DNA of 64,000 nt, from contig JBKQIY010000144.1 in the NCBI GenBank assembly GCA_052148155.1, positions 1-64,000 of the forward strand. Direction: 5' to 3'. The notes under the pieces were generated by a model, which was not told where the DNA came from, searched no databases, and saw only the letters and a program-made list of their open reading frames with translations. The position numbers were made by a program, and so were the translations under genes. The stretch is from JBBQER01 sp052148155 (GTDB lineage: Bacteria > Actinomycetota > Acidimicrobiia > IMCC26256 > PALSA-610). Positions 8,985 through 17,929 of this stretch are shown here, piece by piece (the stretch's first letter is position 1; the number at the start of each line of letters is the position of its first letter).

Positions 8985-9478
8985 GCATCGACTCGTACGT
9001 CTGACGTCGTCCAGCACTTCTTGTTGGCGACACCGGCGCAAGCCCATCGTCGGCCGTACTGGCCGGGTCGTGGAACCGCCGGTTTCGAAACCGGCTGGAC
9101 CAACATTTCGATGTCGAGCCGACGCGTTCGAGGGCCAGCGGCCGACGCGTTCGGGGGAGATGTGGATGAAGACTCGAGGCCCGCTGATGGCTTCGGCGCG
9201 GCCTGCGATCTCGATCGCTCACGGGTGAGAACCGTCCCCGGCCGCGATGCCGTCGATCACGATCGTGGCGCGCCGGCGTGTGTTACGTCTTGGACCGTGA
9301 GGTATCAACCGGGCCAGGGTATGAACGTGAGCTGACTGACCACGCCGCGCGCACAGGTCGTTCGGTCCTCGCGCGGTCCTGCTAGTAGGCATGGCGGTTT
9401 GCGGCCAACGCCTCGAACGTGATGACTTGACCCGTCGACGAATGTCTCCGTGACGGACCGACGAGCGAGAAGGTAGCC
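8985..9478. other. Intergenic region with an 18-bp palindrome
   Basis: About 490 bases contain no recognisable gene. A perfect palindrome, GCCGGTTTCGAAACCGGC, occupies 9078-9095. The 13-base word GCCGACGCGTTCG is repeated directly at 9118-9130 and 9141-9153. I checked the palindrome as a tRNA-Ser anticodon arm and rejected it. The reductase that follows has a plausible ribosome site (AGAAGG) before its ATG. Confidence 0.5.
9078..9095. repeat. Perfect 18-bp palindrome
   Basis: GCCGGTTTC is followed directly by its reverse complement GAAACCGGC with no spacer. It lies in the gene-free stretch 383 bases before the RibD-like gene. It could be a binding site for a dimeric regulator. No T-run follows, so a terminator is unlikely. 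Confidence 0.4.
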
Positions 9479-10081
9479 ATGGGCAACGTCGTAGTCGCAC
9501 TCTCGATGTCGCTGGACGGGTTCATCGCCGGACCTCACGACGGTCCCGCCAATCCGCTCGGTGACGGCGGAGCGAGGCTCTTCGACTGGTGGTCAGCCGG
9601 CACCGAGCGCGTCGGTGCCGACGACCGCTTCAAGCCGCCGGCGCGCAGTCGCGCGATCGTGAAAGAAATGTTCGACTGCGGCGCGATCATCACTGGTCGG
9701 CGTACCTTCGACATCGCCAACGGCTGGGGCGGGCACCATCCCGTCGGCGTCCCGTTCTTCTTACTCACCCACGACGCGCCCAGCCGGTACGTGGGAGTAG
9801 GTACCGGCGGAACGGTCGTCACCGACGGCATCGAGAGCGCACTTGACCAGGCACGCGCGGTGGCCGATGGGCGCGACATTGCCGTCTGTGCTGCTGATGT
9901 AGCCCAGCAGTACCTCAAAGCCGGCCTGCTCGACGAAGTCCACGTGAGTCTTGTTCCCGTGCTGCTCGGCAGCGGTGTGCGGCTCTTCGCGAATATCGAA
10001 GACCGCCAGTTCTGCCTCGAATGCACCCGAGTGGTCGAATCCGACGGCGTCACCCACCTCCGCTACCACGTCGCGAAATAG
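9479..10081 (+). CDS. Dihydrofolate reductase family protein (RibD C-terminal-like)
   Basis: A 200-residue NADPH-dependent reductase-like protein. It begins with VVVALSMSLDGFIAGPHDGPANPLG, the family signature (S-L-D-G-F-I-A). A GRRTFD motif is near residue 75, and the C-terminal AQQYLKAGLLDEVHVSLVPVLLGSGVRLF is the hallmark of the RibD_C/YwjB group. These proteins are related to the pyrimidine reductase of riboflavin synthesis, but lone copies usually have unknown substrates. It starts with ATG behind an AGAAGG ribosome site and has no riboflavin genes nearby. Confidence 0.85.
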   Translation: MGNVVVALSMSLDGFIAGPHDGPANPLGDGGARLFDWWSAGTERVGADDRFKPPARSRAIVKEMFDCGAIITGRRTFDIANGWGGHHPVGVPFFLLTHDAPSRYVGVGTGGTVVTDGIESALDQARAVADGRDIAVCAADVAQQYLKAGLLDEVHVSLVPVLLGSGVRLFANIEDRQFCLECTRVVESDGVTHLRYHVAK

Positions 10082-10146
10082 CCAGCGCGAGAGGCGGGAC
10101 ATGGGCAGTTCGTGTGGATTGCGAAGCGTGAAGCTGCGGCTGCGGC

Positions 10147-10262
10147 TTGCCACGGCTTGGGCGGTTTCGGTTTCGGGCACGCGCACGCGTCGTGAACCCC
10201 GGGCCGGCAATCGATCGACATGTGTTGATGCCAACACGCCTCGGCCGCCGAAGCCGTGGCAA
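10147..10262. repeat. Inverted repeat, 12-base arms, upstream of the cNMP-binding gene
   Basis: TTGCCACGGCTT (10147-10158) and AAGCCGTGGCAA (10251-10262) pair perfectly, with further imperfect pairing inside (GGGCGG with CCGCCG). The 92-base interior holds a small hairpin (TGTTG-atgc-CAACA near 10222). It could be the base of a structured RNA or a relic of a small inverted-repeat element. I do not recognise a known RNA family. Confidence 0.4.
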
Positions 10263-10350
10263 CTTGTCGTCTCGGTAAACAAAGCGTGAAGGACAGGAGA
10301 TCGGGCGGACTATCGTGCGCGAGCGGTGTACCGCGTGCGAGGCTCATGTG

Positions 10351-10707
10351 ATGGCAGAGATCCACATTTTCGCGCGGGCCCGAGACAAGATGGCGGTCCA
10401 GGCGGGCGAGGTCGTCTTCAGCCAAGGCGACGCCGGCGACGCGATGTACGCCGTACTCGACGGAGCCGTTGACATTTCGTTGGGCGGTGTCGCGGTGGAG
10501 ACGGTCGGCCCGAGCGGAATATTTGGGGAACTTGCACTCGTGGACGCGAGCCCTCGCAGCGCGACCGCGATCGCGCGTGTCGAGTCGCAGCTCGCTCGGG
10601 TGGATCGAAGAGAGTTCATGTTCTTGGTGCAGGAGCATCCGACTTTCGCACTTCAAGTGATGCAGGTGCTCGCGGAACGTATTCGGCACGCGAACGAATC
10701 CCACTAG
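10351..10707 (+). CDS. Small cyclic-nucleotide-binding domain protein (CAP_ED)
   Basis: A 118-residue protein made almost only of one cyclic-nucleotide-binding beta-barrel. I see VQAGEVVFSQGDAGDAMYAVLDGAVDI, the phosphate-binding cassette GIFGELALVDASPRSATAIA (family FGELALL-x-x-x-RSAT, with the phosphate-contacting Glu and Arg), and a C-terminal helix (FALQVMQVLAERIRHA). No DNA-binding domain is present, so it is not a CRP-type regulator and probably acts on a partner. The ATG at 10351 is chosen because a -10-like TATCGT (10311-10316) overlaps the alternative GTG. A nucleotide cyclase gene follows 282 bases downstream on the same strand and could make its ligand. Confidence 0.85.
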   Translation: MAEIHIFARARDKMAVQAGEVVFSQGDAGDAMYAVLDGAVDISLGGVAVETVGPSGIFGELALVDASPRSATAIARVESQLARVDRREFMFLVQEHPTFALQVMQVLAERIRHANESH

Positions 10708-10976
10708 CTCTCCGGGCCGTGTTGCCGGTCCGGCGTTTTCGGCGTCGTACGGGTCGGTTGTTGGCTCGGCGAGGAGATCGCGGGTCTTGAGCCGTCGTGG
10801 GCCAAGCCGGCACTGTCGGGCGCCCAAGACGGAACGTTGAACACAGCAAGGCAACGCCCATGTGCGTGACTGCACCGGCATGCTCGCGCGGCCGGTCGTC
10901 GCGGTTGGTCTCCCGGCTCGCCGTAGCAGCGCTGACGTAAGATCGGATGGTTGCTGGCTGACCGGACACCCAACTC

Positions 10977-10984
10977 GAAGGAGG
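10977..10984 (+). promoter_or_regulatory. Strong ribosome-binding site fixing a TTG start
   Basis: GAAGGAGG lies 5 bases before the in-frame TTG at 10990. This is one of the strongest Shine-Dalgarno sequences in the window and argues for 10990 as the start of the cyclase rather than the upstream in-frame TTG at 10951. Confidence 0.7.
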
Positions 10985-10989
10985 CTTGG

Positions 10990-12831
10990 TTGTCGTCGGT
11001 CGTCGACGCGGAGCGTCGCGGTGAGCTTTTGCTCGCCTTCGACCTCGTGGAACGCGCGCTGGTCGAATTCCCGGGCGATGTCGAACTCCAATTCCGGGCC
11101 GTCCTCGCACTCGCGCGGTCCGGCTCGACGGGAGAGGCGGCTCGCAGGTTCGACGAGTATGAGCTCGGGATCGTCAAAGATGAAGACACGCAGGCGCTGT
11201 CGGCGCGACTGAAAAAGGATGCTGCCCTCGTCGCCGATGGTGACGAAGGACAGCGACTCGCTCTGCAAGCTGCCCTCGAGTATCGGATGATCTATGAGCA
11301 GACCGGCGGCTATTTCCCTGCGGTGAATGCGGCGACGTTAAGTTTCCTTGCCGGCGATCGCGACGGGGGAGTTGCGTTGGCTGGCGATGCGCTCCGAGCC
11401 GTCGTCGCTTCGCACGACGATTCTTACTACGCGTTGGCGACTGAAGCCGAAGCGCACCTGCTTCGGGGCGAGGTCGAAAGCGCACGGAGTGCGCTCGAGC
11501 GTGCGGCCCGTGCGAACAAGGGTGACTACGGCGCGCTCGCGACGACGCGCCGCCAGTTACGCATGATCTGCCAGACCGCCGGAATCGATACGGAGGTCCT
11601 TGCGGCTGTGGCTGGACCAGCAGTCGTTCATTTCTGCGGTCACCGGATCGATGTCGATGACCGTGGACCGTTCCGGTCGACGGACGAACGCCATGTTGGT
11701 GGCCTGATCGTGGACGTGGTCGCGAGACACAACGTCGGGTTCGCCTATGGGTCGCTGGCGAGTGGCGGAGACATCTTGTGGGCCGAGGCGCTTCTCGCCC
11801 GCGGCGTCGAACTCCATATCGTCTTGCCGTTTGCGCTCGAAGAGTTCGTCGAGTGCTCGGTCGCCCCTTCCGGACACTCGTGGGTCGAACGGTTTTCGCA
11901 ATGCCTCGATCGGGCTGCGTCGGTGACCTACGGCACCAGTGACGCCTTCCTCGGCGATGACGTCCTGTACCGATACTGCTCCGAAATTGCGATGGGACTC
12001 ACCCTGGTGCGTGCACGCTGGCTCGACGCCGAGGTGCACCAATTCGCGTTGTGGGACGGTAAGCCGGCCCGCGGCGAGGCCGGTACCGCAATCGACGTCG
12101 CTCTGTGGCAGAGCACCGGTCATCCGGTCACGATCGTCCGACCTCCCACTGTCGACGGCCCGCCGATCATCACGGACTCGGGCCAGCGGTCAGTACCGGG
12201 CCCGACCGTCGCGCGTCACGACCGGGCCGTGGAGGCAGGTTCGGGGCGCGTCATCCGGGCGATGTTGTTCGCCGACGTACGCGGGTTCTCGAAACTCACT
12301 GACGAGCAACTTCCGACGTTTGCACAATATGTGTTCGGGTCTTTCGCCGAGGTGCTCGACCGATACCGCACCGTTGTGGAGTACAGCAACACGTGGGGGG
12401 ATGCGCTCTACGCGGTCATCACCGATGCTGTGTCGGCGGCCGCGTGTGCGCTCGACCTCCAACACGCCATCGAGCATTTGGCTCCCGAGACGGTTGGGCT
12501 CCCGGCCGATCTCGCGCTCCGTCTTGGCGGACACGTCGGTCCGATCTTCCCTGTCGCCGATCTCATCCTCAAACGGCGATCGTTCGTCGGCTCGCACGTG
12601 AACCGCACGGCGCGTATCGAGCCCGTCACACCGCCGGGTGCCGTCTACGTCACATCACCGTTCGCGGCTGCGCTCGAACTCACCGACGGACACCCATTCG
12701 CCTGCGACTACGTCGGACATCGGCCCGCCGCGAAAGATTACGGGTCGCTGCGCATGTATCGACTCCGACTGGCGAATACGACTCCGGCCGACTTGTCGGG
12801 CGGAGGGCGCGCGGGCACGCCCGTCTCGTAG
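10990..12831 (+). CDS. TRAFs/SLOG-like/class III nucleotide cyclase fusion
   Basis: A 613-residue three-part protein. Residues 1-190 are helical and repeat-like (ERRGELLLAFDLVERALVEFP, EAEAHLLRGEVESARSALERA), resembling the TRAFs/TPR-like module. The middle (about 200-370) reads VVHFCGHRID and FAYGSLASGGDILWAEALLARGVELHIVLPF, which resembles a SLOG-type nucleotide-sensing Rossmann domain. The C-terminal part (about 415-600) is a class III adenylate/guanylate cyclase: MLFADVRGFSKLTD and NTWGDALYAV carry the two metal-binding aspartates, and VGSHVNRTARIEP carries the Asn-Arg transition-state pair. All catalytic residues seem present. The start is TTG 10990 with a strong GAAGGAGG site. It converges on the TIR-WD40 gene and follows the cNMP-binding gene, so signal output through that protein is plausible. 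Confidence 0.82.
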   Translation: MSSVVDAERRGELLLAFDLVERALVEFPGDVELQFRAVLALARSGSTGEAARRFDEYELGIVKDEDTQALSARLKKDAALVADGDEGQRLALQAALEYRMIYEQTGGYFPAVNAATLSFLAGDRDGGVALAGDALRAVVASHDDSYYALATEAEAHLLRGEVESARSALERAARANKGDYGALATTRRQLRMICQTAGIDTEVLAAVAGPAVVHFCGHRIDVDDRGPFRSTDERHVGGLIVDVVARHNVGFAYGSLASGGDILWAEALLARGVELHIVLPFALEEFVECSVAPSGHSWVERFSQCLDRAASVTYGTSDAFLGDDVLYRYCSEIAMGLTLVRARWLDAEVHQFALWDGKPARGEAGTAIDVALWQSTGHPVTIVRPPTVDGPPIITDSGQRSVPGPTVARHDRAVEAGSGRVIRAMLFADVRGFSKLTDEQLPTFAQYVFGSFAEVLDRYRTVVEYSNTWGDALYAVITDAVSAAACALDLQHAIEHLAPETVGLPADLALRLGGHVGPIFPVADLILKRRSFVGSHVNRTARIEPVTPPGAVYVTSPFAAALELTDGHPFACDYVGHRPAAKDYGSLRMYRLRLANTTPADLSGGGRAGTPVS

Positions 12832-12872
12832 GTCTGCAACCTCGCTCGGTCCGGTGGACTCGACGGTGAGAT

Positions 12873-15800
12873 CTAGCTTTTCGAGGTGGTCGTCGCGTCG
12901 GGAACCGCGGAGGACAATCTCGCCGGAACGTCGGTTGGACGGGCCGCGATGCCGGCCGAGCCGTACAGAGTCTTACGGTTCGGCCGTCGGCACCGTGGAC
13001 GGTGAGGCGTCTCGCCCATCGCAGGACAGCCCGACGGGCTCTCGTTCACCGGCCCCGAAGATGGGAGCTCGGCACGGACCGGCAATGGTTTCGCGGTCCG
13101 CACCACAGATGGCCGCGCGATCGGCGGGGACGCGTTGATGTTCCATGTGGCGGTGGTCTGAGCCGGCGAACACGCGGGTGCGTAGGTCTCGCCGGGAAAG
13201 TATGTCTGCCACTCGTCTGGGGTCAGCGCCCGCGGGGCGGCGGCACAGAGCTGGCTGAGCAGCGTGGCGGGTGACGCACCCCACGAGTCGGTGAAGAAAC
13301 GCGAACCGTGGAAATCGATGGCGACCGCGGCGATTTCACCGTCAGCGGGCATCCCCACAGATATCTGCCCTTCGACCTGGCCGACAGCCGGCGTGACGTC
13401 TCGCGCGATTCCCAGCGGCTGCAAGAATCGGCCCAACTCGTCGCCGGTCACCACGACATCGGTGCCGTCACCGCGGACGTCGTTGTAGAAGTTCAGGCCT
13501 ACCGTCGCGACCTCCCCGTTGTCTGAAATCGCCAGCGCGGTCGGATCGAACGTGGACGATGAGGTCAGCACGACATCCGATGCCACGTCTTGCGTGTTCG
13601 ACGTTGACCCGAGATTCCAGATCGCGACGGTCCCGCCGGCATTGAAGGCGAGAAGCTGGCCGTTCGGGCTGAACCGGAGGGCATAACCGTCGTTTCCGAA
13701 GCTGCCGCTGCCGAGGGCAACGACCCCGGCGCTCATGCTCAGCGTGTGGAGTATCGCTCCGCTGCGCGCATCCAACAGCACGCCGCCGACTTCGCCGGAA
13801 GAACCCTGCGTTGCCACAAGCGCGACGACGTCGGTGCCGGGTTGAAAGGCCGGTACGGACACGGTCTGCTCGCCCAGCCCGACCGACTGGTTGTCGATCA
13901 CCTGGAGTGGTTGACCGGTCGCGACGGAATAGGTCACCAGCGCGCAGCTGTGCGGTCCGGACGTCCCGTGCGCGTTGTCGTCGAAGGTCACGGCGACGAC
14001 GTCGGTGGCGTCACTCAATGACACACCGACGGGGATGTCGTCGGGTATGCGAGCCAGGGGGGTCGCGCCCAACTGCGTGCTGTCGACGATGGTGCCGGTC
14101 GCCGCGTCGAGGATCAGCACGCGGCACGGGCATCCGCCGGTGTGTCCGATGATCGCGACCGCGTCTGTCCCGCTGGGATCAAAGCTGACCGCGTTGATCG
14201 CTTCGTCGGGTCCGAGGGGCACGGATAGGCGACGTTCGGTGTGAGCGGCTCCGTCGATCATGGCGAGGGAGTGTGCACTCCAGGCGAGCGCGGTCTGGCC
14301 GGTCGGTGCCTCGACGACGGTCGTCCCCGCGGGCACAGCACCGTTGCTGGGCACGATGGCGGACGAGGTACTGGCCGGTGACTGCAGGTCGATGATCTGC
14401 AATGCCGTCAGGCTCGACGCGACCAGGCTGGTTCCGTTCGGACTGATCGACAGATTGCAGAAGTACGACGCGCATAACTCGAGCGGTACGACACCCTGCG
14501 TCGTCCATTTCGCCGCGGTGAGGTTCCACACCTGGTAGGTCGGGACCGACCCGATCGAGTTGAGCAGCACGACCGCGCGGCCGTCCGGGGTCGAGGTCAC
14601 GAGCGTGTTGAGGTTGCCGCCACCAAGCGCGGCCGGAATAGGCCGCGTCAGTTCGAACTGTGCACGGGGCGCCGAGGCCCCGGCAACCACTTGCAGTTCG
14701 ACGTGCCGTTCGTTGTTATACACCCACACGGTCGGGCCGGTGGGCGCGAACTCCACCGCGGGCGGGTCGGCGGTCTCGTCTGGCGAGATCCGCGGCGGGT
14801 TGACCCAGCTGCTCAACTCCGGTGTCGCGAAACTGCCGATCTTGTAGGCGGCGCCGGCCTTGCCGGTCGCGACGTCGATCGGGACCAACGCGTAGTCGTC
14901 GCCTCCGGTGTAGACGAGCGCAGTGGCGAGTGAGCCGTCCTCGTTGATCGCGACACCGACCGGCTGGTGGGGGAGTGCGATTCGGCGCGGGGGTGATTGA
15001 CCGGTTGATATGTCCACCGCCTTCGCGCCGTTCGGGGCGAGCCACGCGAGCACGTCGCCGTTTCCCGACAGCGCAGGGCGCCGTCCGGTCAGACCGTTGC
15101 CGCTGTCCGGTTCTTGAGAGGCGACCGACCATGCCGAGACGGTGCCGTCGCCGCTCGCGGCGTTCGACGTCAGCGCCAAGACGTTGCCGTCGCCCGAGAG
15201 GGCGCTTTCGGAAGTCAGGCCGGTGCTACTCGTCGCGTTCGCCGCCAGTGAGCCGTCGGCGTTCCACACCTGCACGACGTCGGGCCGGCTCGATTGTGCC
15301 GATGAATACGTCGCGAAGCGCTGGCTGTCCGATGACCATGACACGGGATACGGCTGCGCCGACAGGAGATCTGACGTCGATCCGGCGAGCTGGCCGGTCA
15401 CGAAGCGGCCGCCGGCATTCGCGAGTGCGTCCAGTGCACTGTTCGCAACTGAACCGTCGATCTGGATATCAGGCTGTTCGCAGCCGCTGTCTGGATACGA
15501 GGCGGTGTTCGAGGTCGAGTTCGGGTTGATCGCGCTGCTCGCACATGCGTGGCGTACGGCCTCCGCCGCGAGGAGGACGCCCAGCTGGTAGGTCTGGTCA
15601 CCCGAGCTCATCAGTTGTTCGCTGCGACGGGCAGCAAGTCTCGCCTCGGCGAGGAGGGTCGATTGCTGCAGCGCGAGGCTGCCCTTGACCAAGTTCGAGT
15701 TCGCGGTGTCGAGATTCGCGTTGGTGATGGAGAGTTCTTGCGCGCGGCTCTCGGCCAGGGTGCGCTGCTGGGAGGCTTCGATGGCACTGAGCTCGGCTTC

Positions 15801-16637
15801 ATGCTGGCGGGCGAAAGCCAAACCACGCTGCTGGTCTGCCTCCATGCGCTGCTGGTCCGCCACAAGGCTGGCCCTGGTCGCCTTTCCGCGCGCGACAATC
15901 GCCTTTTCGCTCGCGATGAGTGCGAGCCCCTTTTGGACATCGGCGAGGTGCTGTTCGGTTCGCGCCCGTGCCGCGCTGCGTCGAGCGGCTCCTGCCGCGT
16001 TGACCGCGAAGACGGACGTCGCGATCGATGCCAGGGTGAGAACCACGAGCGCGACGCCCGCCGCGACCGCCTGCCGTAACGCTCGCCGATGCTGACGTAC
16101 GTCTTCGCCAGTGAGTTCGTCCTTGGCCATCCCATGCGCGGGCGCGGCGAGGTCGGCGATGTGATCTCGGAACCGGCCGTCGGTCAGGTCGAGCTGGACT
16201 TCTGCACGTGCCCAGCGCATATCGACATGAAACGGCTCTTCCTGAAAACAGCCCGCGAACGCCGACCCCAGCGCGGTTGTGGCTTTCCAGTCGAAGTCGT
16301 TCGCGCTTTCGTCCCAGCGGATCTCGCCGTCAGTCAACAACACCAAGAGTCCGTCCGAGCCGTGCTTGGCCCGCCAGTGTTCGACCTCGCGTCCACACCA
16401 CACCGACGCCGCCGCGTCGGGCGAGGCAAGGAACAGGAAGTACCGTGAGCTATCGATCGCGTCGGCGATGGAAGACCACAACCCCGGATTGGCCGACAGG
16501 GCTGTCCGGTCCCGGAACACGTCCAGTGCCCGGCGCCGGTACCACGGCTTGGCGAACTTCGACAGTCCGTCTTGCACGCGCTCCGATAACAGATCGTCGC
16601 CGCCATGGCTGTACGAAATGAAGACGTCGTAGCTCAT
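12873..16637 (-). CDS. TIR domain-transmembrane-coiled coil-WD40 protein
   Basis: A 1254-residue protein. Residues 1-150 are a TIR domain: YDVFISYSHGGDD at the start, FRDRTALSANPGLW in the middle, and SVWCGREVEHW with the Glu position used by NAD-cleaving TIRs. One transmembrane helix (AVAAGVALVVLTLASIATSVFAV) lies near 205-230, then a long Ala/Gln/Glu-rich coiled coil (about 235-350), then a beta-propeller of WD40-like repeats. ALTPDEWQTYFPGETYAPAC is the usual end of such propellers. A further 98-residue low-complexity tail follows, perhaps from loss of the original stop. The ATG at 16637 follows a GGGAGG site. It ends 41 bases from the convergent cyclase. A membrane-anchored sensor with a TIR effector is the likely role. 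Confidence 0.85.
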   Translation of the reverse strand: MSYDVFISYSHGGDDLLSERVQDGLSKFAKPWYRRRALDVFRDRTALSANPGLWSSIADAIDSSRYFLFLASPDAAASVWCGREVEHWRAKHGSDGLLVLLTDGEIRWDESANDFDWKATTALGSAFAGCFQEEPFHVDMRWARAEVQLDLTDGRFRDHIADLAAPAHGMAKDELTGEDVRQHRRALRQAVAAGVALVVLTLASIATSVFAVNAAGAARRSAARARTEQHLADVQKGLALIASEKAIVARGKATRASLVADQQRMEADQQRGLAFARQHEAELSAIEASQQRTLAESRAQELSITNANLDTANSNLVKGSLALQQSTLLAEARLAARRSEQLMSSGDQTYQLGVLLAAEAVRHACASSAINPNSTSNTASYPDSGCEQPDIQIDGSVANSALDALANAGGRFVTGQLAGSTSDLLSAQPYPVSWSSDSQRFATYSSAQSSRPDVVQVWNADGSLAANATSSTGLTSESALSGDGNVLALTSNAASGDGTVSAWSVASQEPDSGNGLTGRRPALSGNGDVLAWLAPNGAKAVDISTGQSPPRRIALPHQPVGVAINEDGSLATALVYTGGDDYALVPIDVATGKAGAAYKIGSFATPELSSWVNPPRISPDETADPPAVEFAPTGPTVWVYNNERHVELQVVAGASAPRAQFELTRPIPAALGGGNLNTLVTSTPDGRAVVLLNSIGSVPTYQVWNLTAAKWTTQGVVPLELCASYFCNLSISPNGTSLVASSLTALQIIDLQSPASTSSAIVPSNGAVPAGTTVVEAPTGQTALAWSAHSLAMIDGAAHTERRLSVPLGPDEAINAVSFDPSGTDAVAIIGHTGGCPCRVLILDAATGTIVDSTQLGATPLARIPDDIPVGVSLSDATDVVAVTFDDNAHGTSGPHSCALVTYSVATGQPLQVIDNQSVGLGEQTVSVPAFQPGTDVVALVATQGSSGEVGGVLLDARSGAILHTLSMSAGVVALGSGSFGNDGYALRFSPNGQLLAFNAGGTVAIWNLGSTSNTQDVASDVVLTSSSTFDPTALAISDNGEVATVGLNFYNDVRGDGTDVVVTGDELGRFLQPLGIARDVTPAVGQVEGQISVGMPADGEIAAVAIDFHGSRFFTDSWGASPATLLSQLCAAAPRALTPDEWQTYFPGETYAPACSPAQTTATWNINASPPIARPSVVRTAKPLPVRAELPSSGPVNESPSGCPAMGETPHRPRCRRPNRKTLYGSAGIAARPTDVPARLSSAVPDATTTSKS

Positions 16638-17106
16638 GCTGGCCTCCCGCAATGCGGCCCACGGCCGCTTCCCGCATCGCTAGATCATGCCCGAACGCCC
16701 GGTCGGGTCGCGTTCGTGCCGCGGCAGTGCCGCCAGGTTCGATGTCCGTTCGGGGTCGGCTCGCGCGACACGTCGCGATCGTTTCGAGCGGGGAATCGCC
16801 TTCCCGGCGGCGAGCCGGACCCGTTTGTGTCGCGAACTCGACATTCGACACGCACGGCCGTTATGAGCCGATCTCTGGTCGTCGCCGGAAGCGTCGAGAC
16901 CGCAAGAGCATGTTCGGTGTCGGCGGGACGAGCTGGGTCAGGAACGCTCGCCCGACGCGACTTCGGGATGTCACCCGAGTCCGAACCCGAGACGCTCCGG
17001 TGCGAGAAACGGTCCGTCGACCAGCAGGTCGGACGCGCGGGCTGCTCCGGTGCCGGTCAGGGGCCGGGGTGGCGCCCCGGGCCGGTGACGAACAAGACTC
17101 ATCCTC
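16638..17106. other. Divergent intergenic region between TIR-WD40 and uspA
   Basis: These 469 bases hold the promoters of two divergent genes. Short frames here match no family. I see no clear operator or inverted repeat. The TIR gene has its ribosome site within the first 12 bases. The usp start has no evident Shine-Dalgarno sequence. Confidence 0.45.
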
Positions 17107-17568
17107 ATGTACAACGTGATAGTGGTCGGGACGGACGGCTCGGAGACGGCGGGCGTCGCGGTCCATCAGGCGACAGCGCTCGCAGCCCTCACCGGAGCGA
17201 CACTCCACATCGTCAACGCCTACCGGACGATGTCGATCAGCAGCGTGGCGGTCGCCGCGACTGCTGGAGGAATGTCGAACATCGACGTCGAGGCACTGAA
17301 TAAGAGTGTCGGCACCGAAAGCGCACAGGTGTGCGAGCATGCCGCCAGCGAGGCGCGCCAACTGGGTGTCTCGGTTGAGCTGCATGCGGTCCCCGTCGAG
17401 ACCGCGGATGCGCTGGTCCGGGTCGCCGAAGATGTCGGCGCCGATCTGGTCGTTGTGGGCAACCGGGGAATGAGCGGCAAGAAACGCTTCGTGCTTGGCA
17501 GCGTCCCGAACAAGGTGTCGCACCACTGCCCGTGCAGCTTGCTCATCGTTGACACGACGGCCGAGTGA
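17107..17568 (+). CDS. Universal stress protein (UspA family)
   Basis: A 153-residue single USP domain. It opens with NVIVVGTDGSETAGVAVHQATALAALTGATLHIVNAY and ends with the ATP-binding signature GNRGMSGKKRFVLGSVPNKVSHHCPCSLLIV (G-x2-G-x9-G-S), so it is of the ATP-binding type. Such proteins respond to starvation, redox or ion stress. It is convergent with the KdpE-like/TrkA/P-ATPase operon, and USP domains are often linked with ion transport. No operon partner is evident on its own strand. Confidence 0.93.
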   Translation: MYNVIVVGTDGSETAGVAVHQATALAALTGATLHIVNAYRTMSISSVAVAATAGGMSNIDVEALNKSVGTESAQVCEHAASEARQLGVSVELHAVPVETADALVRVAEDVGADLVVVGNRGMSGKKRFVLGSVPNKVSHHCPCSLLIVDTTAE

Positions 17569-17929
17569 CGTTCCGCAGGGTCGGTCTCAGTCGCGTCGGC
17601 GCGATCGCCCGTCCACCAAGAGGCACTCACACGAGCTGGAGGTAGGCAAGTCGCGTCGCGGCCCGACGACGATCGACGACGGGGACGGTGACGGTGACGC
17701 TCCGAAACGTGTCGAGGTTGGCGCTCGCGGGTTGCGTGCTCGGGTACGGTCGGTCGTTCGAGCGCAATGGGATCGCACCGCGGTGGGGTGTGCGCCGTCG
17801 TCACGTCTGCGACCAAACGGGCCTCGAAGTCCGTCGCCGAGTGGCTCGATGACCCGATCCGGTTCGCCGACACGTCGACGAGGTTGACTGCAGCCAAGGT
17901 TGTGCGGGAGCGGCGTTGGCGTCCGGGTG
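17569..17929. other. Convergent intergenic region between usp and the KdpE-like gene
   Basis: About 360 bases between two convergent stop codons. I see no protein-like frame and no strong hairpin with a T-run. The function, if any, would be termination. Confidence 0.4.

Noticed and set aside
9060..9160. tRNA-Ser-like arm around GGTTTCGAAACC
   Set aside because: The palindrome is even and cannot give a 7-base anticodon loop with a paired stem, and no acceptor or T-arm could be found.
10063..11268. Long minus-strand frame of 401 residues opposite the cNMP-binding and cyclase genes
   Set aside because: It is an antisense shadow. The plus-strand genes carry clear domains, while the antisense product has none.
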